Below are positions 47,827 through 58,999 of a DNA stretch of 64,000 bases, in pieces. The stretch lies in assembly GCA_936450465.1 (NCBI GenBank), contig OW388301.1:19821523-19885522 (forward strand). Reading direction: 5' to 3'. The translations under genes and the position numbers were made by a program. Source of the DNA: Gibbula magus (Eukaryota; Mollusca; Gastropoda; Trochida; Trochidae). The stretch's first letter is position 1. The number at the start of each line of letters is the position of its first letter. The notes beneath the pieces were generated by a model. That model searched no databases. It was not told the origin of the DNA and saw nothing but the letters and a program-made list of their open reading frames with translations.

Positions 47827-49204
47827 CAATGCCATCGCCCCTTCTGCGGGATTACCCCAGGTCAAGGTAACCCCATACACAAAGAACCACAAGAGCCTTC
47901 CTTTCTGTGAATAATGATATTATCTTGCAAGATTGTCTGACTTATCACCCTTCGAGGCTCAAGCAGTTGTTGCAACATCTGCATTGACAAATAACCAGGA
48001 AAAAATCATCCATCTCAAAGTCAACGGAACAGTTATTCAATCACTCCTCAACAAGAAAACCCTTTTGTAAGGCATGCTTGGAGGCATCTTGTTCTACAGG
48101 ATATGTATGTCATCTGTACATTTAGCAAAATGGAGACTGCATTGTGGCCATTTTGGGGATAAAAGCTTTGAATACTTATCAATTAAATATTCAATAACAT
48201 GTCTCAAATAAAATAATGGACCCTCGATCATTTCAGTTAGGTGATGAAGGTCGAGGTATGTATTGTAATAACAATGTAAATGCATTACTTATGAATAAAT
48301 AATATGTTAACTTATATAATCATTAAAAATAAAAGGTAATATTTAACTTTCCCTATTTATTGAAACATATTTTGAAGAAGCCTATATTATGAATTTAATA
48401 AAAATGTTGTTGAGAGTTTTTTCATTCCTTGATTCAAGCAATTAGAATGTGTAGGCTTATTTTCCCTGAAACAAGCAGTCAACCATTTGTTAATTCTTTT
48501 CAAATTTAAAATTTCCTGTTCGATTGCTTATGAAGCATATTTCTGTGGAAAGAAGGCTTATGGTTCTATTTTTAGTCCAATGTATTGCAATAATTAGTTC
48601 AGTTTGGACATACATATAGTTCCATCCAACATTTGTTTATACATGTACATGCTTCACTGTCGTGACAACATTATCAGTACATAGAGTACACTACATATGT
48701 AAGTCTTATTGGCATAGAAAAATTTGATACTTGAGATGAAGGTTGGCGTGTTGAATAACCGTCAATATTATCGATTTGTAGTTGCTTGCGTCGTGCAGAT
48801 AATGTTTGCATGTACTGTTTCTTGGATTTTCCAAAACTGTTGTGTCACATATTGTACAGAATTTGTCATATCTCCACATTCAGATGTAAAATGGTTTTGA
48901 ATTGAACAATATTATTTTTATTTACATTGAGATTCAAAGTAACACAACGACCATTTCAAATTGAGATTTTAACACAAAATAAATTTAGCTTGGTTGGTCT
49001 TGTTTTCTTTTGTGAAATGTCAACAAAACATAATGAAAGTCATCTCCAACATCATCACTAGAACACAATTTGCATTTTTATTCAAAAATATGTTTCCTAT
49101 TCCATCTACCTTTTTCAATCAGTAAAACATGACATGATGTACGAAATAGAAGTAATCCAATCGCTCTGGGGTAGGTAATTCAGTAAGTTATTTAACTGAA
49201 GATC

Positions 49205-49455
49205 GTCATTATCTTGCCTCAGTCTTCAGAGATGTTGAGCACAGTTTGTGGTTATTTACCCCACTCTTCAAGTCCAGTTCCATTTTATAATGCCCCACAC
49301 TTCACAGTTGGTGATCAAAATTCTTGATTATATTGACTCACTCTTTAGACATATTCAGTGTAGTTTGTGATGATGTTGCCTTCTTCTTTAGAGATGATGA
49401 GCACAAATCGTGATCAATTTGCCAGACACTTTAGAGATGTTGAGTTGAGTTCTTT
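49205..49455. repeat. ~43-bp degenerate minisatellite, copy C
   Basis: Same array as in A and B, with single-base differences only (for example TTTAGACATATTC for TTTAGAGATATTC). Confidence 0.65.
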
Positions 49456-49692
49456 AATATATGGTCAGCAAAGGTCTCAAGTTTGATTCATGGGATCAAT
49501 CAGAGATTAAGCGATACATAATATTGCTATATGTTTGCAGATCAGCGTTAATCCAGTGAAATCAATGTTAATTTCACAACATATGGTATCATAAAAACAT
49601 AAAGAGAAGAATATGTTCATGATGATTTCTACACTTGAGTAATTAAACGATGAACTCAACAATCATTCAATTTTATTTGGATTATGTCTCTC

Positions 49693-50772
49693 TTAAAACA
49701 AGGTAAAGAGAACATGCTTTTGAAAACGATTTCTAACCATTGGACATTCACTGATAGAAATAACATTAAAAGCGGTACAGTTCATGTGTATATGCATTGC
49801 TTTGAGGCTTGTTGATGCTTCAATTGTATAATAAAGGACCGATTTTTTAAGAAAAAATACAATTGGGTGTAGATCTGTGAAAGAATGACAAAGCTTCCTT
49901 TTTCTATCTCCCCGTCCTTGTCTGTTTATTTCAAATGTAATACGGCCCCGTCTATTTGTCCAAGTGATCAATATCAGTGGTGGTGTATTGTAAATACCAA
50001 TATGATAGTATACCCCTCCAGTCATCAGCACACGATGTGTCTTACTAGATGATGGATGGGCACAGCGAATCTTTCTCGGAATCCCTTTGCCTTCAGCCCA
50101 ACAAATCTGATCGCCATCAATTACCATGCCAAATATTAAAACAGGGTAGGGTCGATACCAAATTGTCTTCTCTTTACAGGTATGCAGAGGGGTTTTGACA
50201 ATAGGATTATGTAGCATGTCGGATACAAAAAACAAATGATTTGTGTATATATTCATATATTTACCTGACAATTTACAAAAATTTACATTTGATGTATTCC
50301 CAATTACATGTTTGTATATGCTAATAGTATTTGACCAAAATAAGGTATCTGCATCTCTGTTATATACGATTGATGTTAACGTACCATGAACTTTAAGTCC
50401 AGTCTGTTGGAGTTTACTTGAGGCCGAGGATCCTTTGAACACTTCTCTCCATCCCTTGCTTCCTGTTATACTCACAATGAGAAATTCCGAACCATTTGTT
50501 TTAGGACCTGTGTTTTCAATACTCCTTCTTAATGAATCAATGAACGTTTTATCAAAGTGTCCAAAAAGTAAAGTATTTCCAAACCTCTTTGCCAACTCTT
50601 CTGTCTCCACGCCATGGTAGATACAACCAGAACTAGACTCACATCCAATATTACATTGGATTATAGCTCCGTGAATCTTCAGGTATACATTATTATCATT
50701 GATCATGTTTTCTTTGGAAAACGTAGAATTGATCATCAAACAAATGCAGGTAACAATATTTCTTAAATTCAT
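49693..50772 (-). CDS. Secreted YWTD-like beta-propeller protein, copy C
   Basis: This 359-residue protein is collinear with copy A, with about eight amino-acid differences and at least five silent ones counted by eye. All the aromatic blade motifs are kept. Upstream of the inner ATG a run of five T in A and B is four T here (near 50,865), which breaks the frame to the outer ATG while leaving the protein from MNLRN intact. This supports the inner start in all copies. The flanking minisatellite (49,205-49,455) and upstream AT-rich region are also shared with A and B. Regulation is not evident; a weak TATA-like stretch lies about 230 bases upstream. Confidence 0.65.
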   Translation of the reverse strand: MNLRNIVTCICLMINSTFSKENMINDNNVYLKIHGAIIQCNIGCESSSGCIYHGVETEELAKRFGNTLLFGHFDKTFIDSLRRSIENTGPKTNGSEFLIVSITGSKGWREVFKGSSASSKLQQTGLKVHGTLTSIVYNRDADTLFWSNTISIYKHVIGNTSNVNFCKLSGKYMNIYTNHLFFVSDMLHNPIVKTPLHTCKEKTIWYRPYPVLIFGMVIDGDQICWAEGKGIPRKIRCAHPSSSKTHRVLMTGGVYYHIGIYNTPPLILITWTNRRGRITFEINRQGRGDRKRKLCHSFTDLHPIVFFLKKSVLYYTIEASTSLKAMHIHMNCTAFNVISISECPMVRNRFQKHVLFTLF

Positions 50773-51589
50773 TTCAATTAACTCTAAGAAACAGTTCACA
50801 CCACACTGCAGGGTCTGAGCTACTGATTGACGTCTATTCTGGCTTAACAAGTCAGGGATAAAGTTTTCAAAATCTCAATAATGATTATTGTAAATGTAAA
50901 AGTCTAAGGATCCTTTTTGTTACCCAACCAATGCAGAAACATGATTTTAAACCTCATTTATAATACACACATTTGAAGGTTAGGTTGATGTGACATAAGA
51001 TGTAAATTTATAATATTCATAAAATCAATATATTAATTGAAAATAAGGTACGTTTTTCTCGAAACCACTTTTAAATACATTTTAGGATTGCTTAACGAGT
51101 TGTGCGCATCATTCAAAGTATAACTGCAAGTCATCATGTATTGAGCACTCTACTGGCAAGATTTGTTCTTTCAAGCATCAGTTGTGATTTCCAAAATGAA
51201 AAGACAAACACTTTCTTTTTGTTTGGATAGTTTGAGACGTCAGAATGGACATTTTATCTATGTTCATCGTGAATTGGTTGCATTTATATGAGGGCTCTCG
51301 ACCAATCAGAATCCTTGTAATAAGTTCAACAAAATATTTTTAAAATCATAAAGATAAAAATGGGTGTCTATCTAGAATGGGCAACAGCCAAAAATCCCTA
51401 TTAGGAAAAATAGTGTATGTTACGAGCCTTGGTAACCTAAATATGTAGTTGTGTTTCCCTGATGCAGGATATATACTTCGTTATCGTACAATGTCATCCT
51501 TCATTCTTTTTTGCACAAAACAACGTTGATTTCAAATATTTAAAATCAGAGTATTGGAATGTGTAAGTGAACGGGATGAAATAATTTGG

Positions 51590-51790
51590 GAAGCTATCCG
51601 TTCTAATAGGCATGCTGCATTGTGTGATGTTATGTTAATGAGCAGTTCAGACCAAATTCCTGTTAAGAATCATTTAGGCAATGTTTGATATGTTCATATA
51701 AAGCTGATTATAAAGATGGCCAAAACCTTATGTCACTTCTAAATTGTACCTGAATCAATCATTGATGAACCAGATACAAGCCAGTCTTTT
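51590..51790. repeat. Templated patchwork insertion, copy C
   Basis: A and B read AATTTGGGACAACACAATT without a break; C has about 200 bases between TTTGGG and TTTGGGACAACAC. The first ~65 bases resemble 53,439-53,505 (GAAGCTATCC...TTCTAATAG) and the rest resembles 23,930-24,080 and 55,753-55,890 (GATATGTTCATATAAAGCTG, AACCAGATACAAGCCAGTC). Both source pieces are in the same orientation. Confidence 0.75.
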
Positions 51791-53128
51791 TGGGACAACA
51801 CAATTCCTCCTTTTTATTGCTTTCAGGTGACATAATTGGTTATCTTGTCATTGCCTAAGTTTTTCAGTTTGCCAGGATGTTTCAAACTACAATGACTTTT
51901 AAAGGAACCTCGTTGACGAAATTTGACTCTTGTAATGAAGGTCGGCGAGACTATCTTACTTTAAAGACGAGAGCAGCTTCCCTTCCGCTCCAATGCAAAA
52001 GGCAACTTCAGTAGGACAAGGAGTCTACATGAGAACTGAACTGAACTCTCCCACCTCCTTTACACTGGTCACCTGTGTAGAACAATGTAGATGGATATTA
52101 GGTAAGTAAACGTTTGAATAAAACTGCCCTAGAGCCACATTTCAGTGAAAGTCGGGAGATTTCGATTTCCCAGTGAACAAATTTTGACACCCTTGGTCAT
52201 AGTACAATTTGCCACAGAAACTTCAAGACAGTTATTACGTCGTTAATGTTTTATAATATCTAATGTATATGTGACAGGGCATATTTTATATAATGCCTCT
52301 ATCATACAATGTTATGGTCATTTCATGATGTGTTAAATGTTCATTTGTCCCTAATTGTCTGTGTTTGCCGTTGAACGCCGCCTCTTAACATTTCCACCTT
52401 TTCTCTTCTGTTTCTGGAGCCTTGTCAACAAGGATTTCCCTTCATTTCATTCTATTTTTAGCTGTCTTTCCCAACTAGTGGGCTTTCCCTATTCTATTTA
52501 TAGGTCACATCAAAGGATTCCTTTGATGTGTTACCTGTCTCCTAATTGGCCACTGTGTCCTCTGTCCTCACTTCCTCTGCCTACCTGTTTTCCACCTCAC
52601 TCCAATTGCTGTTGTTGAGGTGGAAACATCATTTCCTATTTCCAGGTGTGGCCATTTCCTAATCTATTTTAATCTGCCTCATTACTTTATAAATTTCTTA
52701 AATAAGGTGCATAATGTCTTTAAACATAATATTTGTAAATCATTAAAGTAATATTTAAATGATAACATATAAATTTTAGTGAATAGATTAATATATTAGA
52801 TTGATAGTTTGAATAAACATGGCTAGACCATGTGCTTTTTATAATAATATAATTTCGAAGTGTAGTATGAGTATTTAACTATTTAAATGCCCTGTGATAT
52901 ATTATGTGCAATACAAATGTGATGTTAATTGTTGAAACTATTATTTACTTGATTGTTAAATTTTAAGACTCCAATTGCTGTTGTTGAGGTGGAAACATCA
53001 TTTCCTATTTCCAGATTTACCTCAGCAACAGCCTCATCAACCTCAATAAATTTCATTCATCATCAACATCGTTTTGTCGTCTTGATCAACGCGGCCCAGT
53101 GCTGAACAAATACACCCGGCCACAAATT

Positions 53129-53141
53129 TGGCGCCCAACGT
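53129..53141 (+). other. Primer-binding-site-like motif
   Basis: TGGCGCCCAACGT is found four bases after the CCACA end of the left LTR-like segment. It matches the start of primer-binding sites complementary to the 3' end of lysine tRNA in retroelements. The downstream bases (CGGTCC) depart from that tRNA, so the priming tRNA is uncertain. Confidence 0.5.
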
Positions 53142-53331
53142 CGGTCCGGGACAATTCCTTAATGTCACTGCACCTTTAAGTCCTTTTCAGGTTTGTAAAT
53201 CCTTATAGGTATGTAAGTCCTTCATAGGTATATCTCCCGAATTCTTGACTCGAGGACGAGTCACTTCGTGGAGGGTGTGTGTGTGGCAGGGTGAGGTCAA
53301 TAGCGTTCCTACTAGCTTGGACTAGTGGGAT

Positions 53332-53402
53332 GTCCCTTTAACTCAACTGGTAGAGCGTCTGTCTCCCACCCGGAGGTCCCGGGTTCGAATCCCCTGGATG
53401 TT
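53332..53402 (+). tRNA. tRNA-like sequence (CCC anticodon), likely a pseudo-tRNA or SINE head
   Basis: A 71-base segment has an A-box-like TAACTCAACTGG (53,339) and a perfect B box GGTTCGAATCC (53,382). It folds into D, anticodon and T arms with a loop CTCCCAC, giving anticodon CCC (Gly). The acceptor stem pairs poorly, two T-stem pairs are mismatched and one anticodon-stem pair is mismatched. It is therefore probably a Pol III promoter-bearing pseudo-tRNA. It lies inside the short 3' LTR-like end of the retroelement at 52,270-53,429. Confidence 0.5.
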
Positions 53403-54689
53403 GAAATTTGTATTTTCACTCCTGCTACATATATTTTGTGGAAGCTATCCCTTCTAATAGACGTGCTGCATTGTGTGATGTTAGTTAATTAGCAGTTCAG
53501 ACTAGGACTTGACTACTATAAGATTTTTTGGCGGTTTTCCATCGCCTCCTCAGCCATGTTTTGTTTTGGCTATAACTTTTTCCTAGTAAGGTTTTAAGAA
53601 CTGATATATATATAACTTCTTACTTATAACCCTGGTGAATTTGTTTGACATTTTCACATTCAAGGCCAAAGGTCAAGTTCACGAGTTGACAAGATCCTAC
53701 TTGTTCAGTTTTACAGGTCGACTAAACAGAATACATGTACCTTTTACATATTGATAATCTTATAACAAGTGTTTCCATTACTGCTATTCTAAAATTAATT
53801 TTAAAAATCAGTTATTTGAAATGTTTAGTATTGTCTTTGATATGATATATAACTAATAGATGTACATGGTACATCTAGTAATATAAAACATGAGACATAG
53901 CCTAGCTAAATGACTGGACATACATATTTGAAAAATGTTTGCTTCTCACAAGCAAATGAACATTTAGAGATGCCCTCTGTTCAGGGCAAAATGGTTTCAC
54001 CATCGCCACTTGAATGAATGGTTCAAATATTTCCGAACATTGATGATGTATCAATTGTATTCATATTAATTATCAACCTTTTGAAACTCAGAAAGGAAAT
54101 ATTGAATGGAAGTCACGCCTCAGATTCCTTAGATAATGTATAGACTGTTATTTCTATCCTGTATGAAATACCAGAGTCCTAGAGGATATAGGGATCATTC
54201 ATCCTGGGGAGTAAGTGACTAATATATACTGCAGCTTATACCTCTTAGTGACATTGAGGGACAGGTCCTCTAAGCTTCGGTACAAGAGGCATTAATGGAC
54301 AACTTACCTCGTGCACCAATCAACATATTATTTCTTTCATCAATGGACAAACAGCTTCACTCACTTCGGGCAGTGTAAGAAACCAACTTTGCTGTTCTAC
54401 ATCTGCTTACATAATGTCATTAAGTACAAATTACATACTGTATCCTAGACCTAACACATGGTTATATTAAAAACAAGACACGTTAGTTATATTTTTGAAG
54501 AAAGTACTATGCTAAATATTCAAAGTATTTTAACGGGTATTTCATGTGAAAAGGATACAACTGACATACATCACTATAAATATGCAATACCGTGATTTGA
54601 TCGGTAACTGCAATCGTTAAAAACTAGATAAGCGTTTGCGGTACACTGCAAAAGCACAGCAGTCTGGAAACTAAGGGTGTCGCCTTTAA

Positions 54690-55046
54690 AGGCGCTGTAG
54701 CACGTTTTTTTGCAAATTTTATTTTTTCAAATTTCCCATTTATAATTAAAGTTTATGTCATTTATATTTACTTTAGGAGATATAACATATTATTACACAA
54801 ACCAATTATCTGTAGTGGTAATAACTTTGTTGCGTATAAAGCAAAAATTGCATGGCGGCCATTTTATTGTGAACACAATTTATTATTTCCAATGACAAAA
54901 AACGTTTCCCATGGCTTTACGGAACCATGTACATTCATATTATAGCTTGATTTTCTGAAGAGGGAAGGGTGTTTTACTGTTGGTGACATTATTTTTCAAT
55001 TACATTTCATCGACTTATTTCACCAGAAAAACGTGCTACAGCGCCT
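54690..55046. mobile_element. 357-bp TTAA-flanked MITE, copy C only
   Basis: Terminal inverted repeats AGGCGCTGTAGCACGTTTTT at both ends, flanked by TTAA (54,686-54,689 and 55,047-55,050). The empty site with one TTAA is visible at 9,051-9,054 in A and 23,310-23,313 in B. TTAA duplication is typical of piggyBac-class transposition. The interior is AT-rich with no ORF and contains a GGCGGCCATTTT motif. Confidence 0.85.
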
Positions 55047-55911
55047 TTAAATGTTTCGCCTTTTCCATAGCCACAATAAAATGGGCATTTTTAAAAATAA
55101 ATATACCACAAAAGACAACTGAACATTAAACTCTAGAAATTGTCCGTGACCGTGACCTTTGACGTTGAATGATATCATATCAAACGAATTAACATGGGGC
55201 ATAATCAACAGTGTTATTATGAGTTCTTAAAACCTATTTCTGCTTTTTACAATTTAATCAAAGGGTTTAAATGGCCTTAACCCATATCACGTGACCTTGA
55301 ACTTTAATTTTAACAACCAATGATCACTTTTCATTGTTTATAACAAAGTGTTAATAGTTAACATGAGGCATAGTTGCAAGAAGATGCTAAATCATGAACT
55401 CATTGTTAATTTGACCGTTGACTGATTGTTTTTCCTACATAGTTAGTGAACTGGAAACATTGATATACATTTCTGAACTATATTCTGATTCTGAACATCT
55501 ATTAAGGTACTATTGTATGGTCAGTGAATGACATTCTCAAGAAGAAAAAAAACAGACTTGATTTCTGAACGGCAAACAATTTATACATGACAAAAAGTGG
55601 ATGGATCCGTTTATCGGATTCTTCTGGATCCGTCCTGTGTTAGTCTGATGGACCGTGGGACCAACTGGTTCCATGCATACAATAAGGTTGGATATTCAAT
55701 GAGACGTTCACAATAACACATATTCTAACATGCTGATAGACATTAAGAACAGTTCCTGTTTAGAATCCTTCAGGCACTGTTTGATATTTTCATATAAAGC
55801 TGATGGTGAAAAGTTTTGTCGCTACTAAATTGCACCTGAACATGGTAACTATTCAATCATTCATGAACCAGATACAAGCCAGTCTTTAGTCATTGAAATG
55901 TCACTGATTAA

Positions 55912-58368
55912 CTCATTAACGCCGAGAGACGCGTATAGGCGGGCCGTTAATCTCTCGCTCACAGCGAGAGACGCTTATAGGGGTCAGCTAACTGCCAGTT
56001 CCTCACAGCGAGAGACGCTTATAGGGGTAGCTGATTAACAGCTTCTCACAGCGAGAGACGCGTTTTAGGGGTGCTGCCTATTGAATCACAAACACACATA
56101 ATTTAAAACAATTAGGTATCTATCGTGCGAGATGCATGTTTTTTTAGAGAGTTGCTACATATAGAGTTGATGGCCGGAAGTATTTAAAGTGTTTTGATAG
56201 CAGTCAGAAATAGGTATCAAAGGCTTACCTGCAGTAATCGCTTTTTCTATATATCCGTTGAATATTTTGTGTCTGTTTTACTTTGTGTAAACAAAGGCAA
56301 TGCCTGAATATGTATTATGCAGTGAGCGTATAGAAAGAATAATTAAAATATTACAATACCTATTGTTTTGCATGTTTACATACGATTATGTAACTATATC
56401 AAAGACGCAACGCACATCTAAGCCAATAGAAGAGTGTTGAAGTATTTTCATTTATCTATAACTTATGTACTATAACACTTTCCTGGGTTAATATTGTTGT
56501 CCACAGTAAACATTCATGTCATTGTTGTTATTGATAAGATATACAATGTAGTTTACCTAACTAGTCTGCAAAAACCTATCCATTGTACATGGTTACCGAT
56601 ACTTATTGTACTTGTTACATTGTGTGTCATAATTTGCATCTAATTCATTTCAATGATATTTCATGCAAGGGTATTGAAATATTCGTATTGATATTCTACA
56701 CGTACAACAATGATTCGGTAATCCTTTACAGTTTTTAGGTACTTTCATGAATATAAAATGCTTTCATTCAAAAATTATCTAAACACGTTTACACACTCTG
56801 GTATAATCCAATGCCATTGTCATATATATCAATGGATCCGGTCTCTTGTGATCCGTCGTCAATAAAATCATAGTAAATACACATATGTTCTTGCAAATAA
56901 CCATTCAATCAGACTATGGTAACACAATATTTGAGAAACTCAATTGACCATGAAATGTAAATCCCTTGGGGTAATTCGGCACTCCTGTTTGATCCGTGAC
57001 ACCTGCTAGAATAAACACCTGCCATAGATAGACAACACGATTCATTGTCACGCCCGTGTAATTGTGTGTATATGTCGACATATGTGTATGTTCAAAACAG
57101 ATAAGAATTTGCGTTACGGCAATTATGCGTGTGAATATTCAATCAATCAAGATCAAGGTAATTTAGCTATGAATAACATACTGGTAATTTCGGCTACATT
57201 CTGACGTTTCTCCCGTGACATGTGTTATATCATGATGGAGCTTGATTATTGTAGCCACGCCTACGTTAGTTTTATTCATGAGAACATACTTGGTAAATCC
57301 TTTCAATATTTCTATACACCTTCAGGTTACTAAATACAATCTTACATTATACGTAAGTAACATAATTGTTATAATTCATTTCAGGTTGTGAACCTGCAAA
57401 ATATCAAACGTGCTGTTTAGAGATTTGGGCCACGCCCATCACGAGCCACAGTATCGATTGGTTATTGTTAGATCAATCAACTGACCAAGCTGTTCAGCGA
57501 AAAATCAAACGTGCTGTTTAGAGATTTTGGTCACGCCCATCACGAGCCCTAACATTGACGGATATCTTATACGATTGGTGAACAAAATTGTTAAATCTCT
57601 AGCTATCTTTGCTCATCACAACTGGCTTCTAATCAACTGCTCAATCTCCTCAACAACTTTTGTACATCAACCTATTCAGCTGTATAAACAACTCATCCTA
57701 ATTTATTGTAACAACAATGTTTGTATATGTTATCTTCCTTTCCATCACAGTATCACTTGCTTGTCAACGACACGGCGTTAGTATCTATTTCGAAATGTCG
57801 CCTCTACAGAATAAAGAAATTTAATATCCAAAAAAGTTTGCTATTGTTTATAAATGTTTCAGGCATGGAACTTTTCAGCCAAACTCAAGTGATAAAAAAC
57901 TGAGACTTATGAATATGCTACTTGCTAGTTTCGAACTACTAATTGATTTTTATTTTGAATATGACTTATAAAACGTATGAAAGGATAAATAAGTATTTGA
58001 TGTCAGTAACTTATAATCCCAGCATATTAAGGTTTGATCTGGAAAGGTAAAGCAGAAACAAATATCAGAGATATATGTAACGGGATTACATAATTGATAA
58101 GACGACAAAGAGTCGTGCACGTGCAGTTATGTAGAATGATGCAATCTATTCACATTTTTGGCTTTCAATGTCATCTTGCCGTGAATATACAATCAGTTCA
58201 TTCTACACAATGGACGGAAGCGCTTAACGATAAATACACGTTTGATAACAAGAAATTCCTCTCGCTGAATCAGAGGTGCCAGGCTAATTAGCGTGTCGCT
58301 GTGGTACGCTAACCTTGAGGCGTGACGGCCAGGCGTTCAGCTGAAGATCGGTGCTCGGCGTTAATGAG
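55912..58368. mobile_element. 2,457-bp TTAA-flanked DNA transposon, copy C only
   Basis: Perfect 15-bp terminal inverted repeats CTCATTAACGCCGAG, flanked by TTAA (55,908-55,911 and 58,369-58,372). The B copy shows the unfilled site GATTAAG at about 24,096. The left end has four subterminal units of about 43 bases with core CAGCGAGAGACGCTTATAG (55,923-56,071). A further ~50-bp direct duplication (AATCAAACGTGCTGTTTAG at 57,401 and 57,503) lies inside. No transposase reading frame longer than 84 codons was seen, so it is a non-autonomous piggyBac-like element. Confidence 0.85.
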
Positions 58369-58873
58369 TTAAGTCATCATTACCGTGGATTATGTCACTA
58401 ATTAACAATTAAAATGCACCCCAAAGAATGTGATGATGATACCTCAGTGTGTCATATATGAAAGCCAACAATTAGAAACCTTATCAGTCACGACTTTTTA
58501 TCATGATATACATTATATGCTTCCAAAAAAACTCCATGCTATAGTTAAGATATGTTGACAGTTTTATACAGGTCAGTCAGCTTGACCCTTTGACATTCAT
58601 AGTACGTGTGTGACATAGTTTCATACTTCATGAAAAAGAACTATAACGTCCTGATTATATAACTGTTAATTTACACCATGCACTCCCAAAACATACCCTT
58701 TTTCTAGGAAATTAGGTGAACATAGACGATTTGAGGTCAGATGATTTGGGTTTTAAGCATATCATTTTAAGAGTATTGTGCTTATATCAAGGAGGTCATT
58801 TGTTTTTGCAATGAATCCTAGTTTTGGTATTTGGTTGAAACTTCAAGTAAACGTTATTTTCATCATTCTTATT

Positions 58874-58936
58874 TTATTTGGAAAACGTAAGAGTGACCAT
58901 CACAAAAATCCACTTAACAATATAGCTAAGATTCAT
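58874..58936 (-). pseudogene. Relic of propeller-gene 5' end (paralogue 2), copy C
   Basis: ATG at 58,936 followed by 20 codons that match the relics in A and B (MNLSYIVKWIF...TFSK), then TAA where B has a glutamate codon. The frame resumes in register after the stop (NKNDE), so it is a point nonsense change in a non-functional copy. Its distance from the copy-C gene is 8 kb because three insertions lie between them. Confidence 0.5.
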
Positions 58937-58999
58937 TTCAACTAAACCCAGGAAAACACAGTTCGAGCCACCCTACCTCTATGATATGAGATACTGCTC

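Larger units (their letters stand above)
52270..53429 (+). mobile_element. LTR-retroelement-derived insertion, copy C only
   Basis: Copies A (7,756) and B lack this 1,160-bp block. The ends read TGTGACAGG...CCTGCTACA and are flanked by TATA on both sides (52,266-52,269 and 53,430-53,433). An 855-bp LTR-like left part (to about 53,124, ending CCACA) is followed by AATT and TGGCGCCCAACGT, a lysine-tRNA primer-binding-site-like motif. About 140 bases later comes GAGGACGAGTCACTTCGTGG and a purine/GT-rich run, reminiscent of the 3' end of Gypsy pol plus polypurine tract. After that comes a short 148-bp LTR-like part beginning TGTGGCAGGG. Coding sequence is absent. The two LTR-like ends are not alike beyond their termini, so the element is a deletion derivative or chimera. 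A 46-bp direct repeat (at about 52,600 and 52,973) lies inside the left part. Confidence 0.6.

Noticed and set aside
57527..57781. 84-codon ORF inside the 2.46-kb TTAA element
   Set aside because: No transposase motif (no DDE/D pattern or Cys-rich end) and no support for coding.
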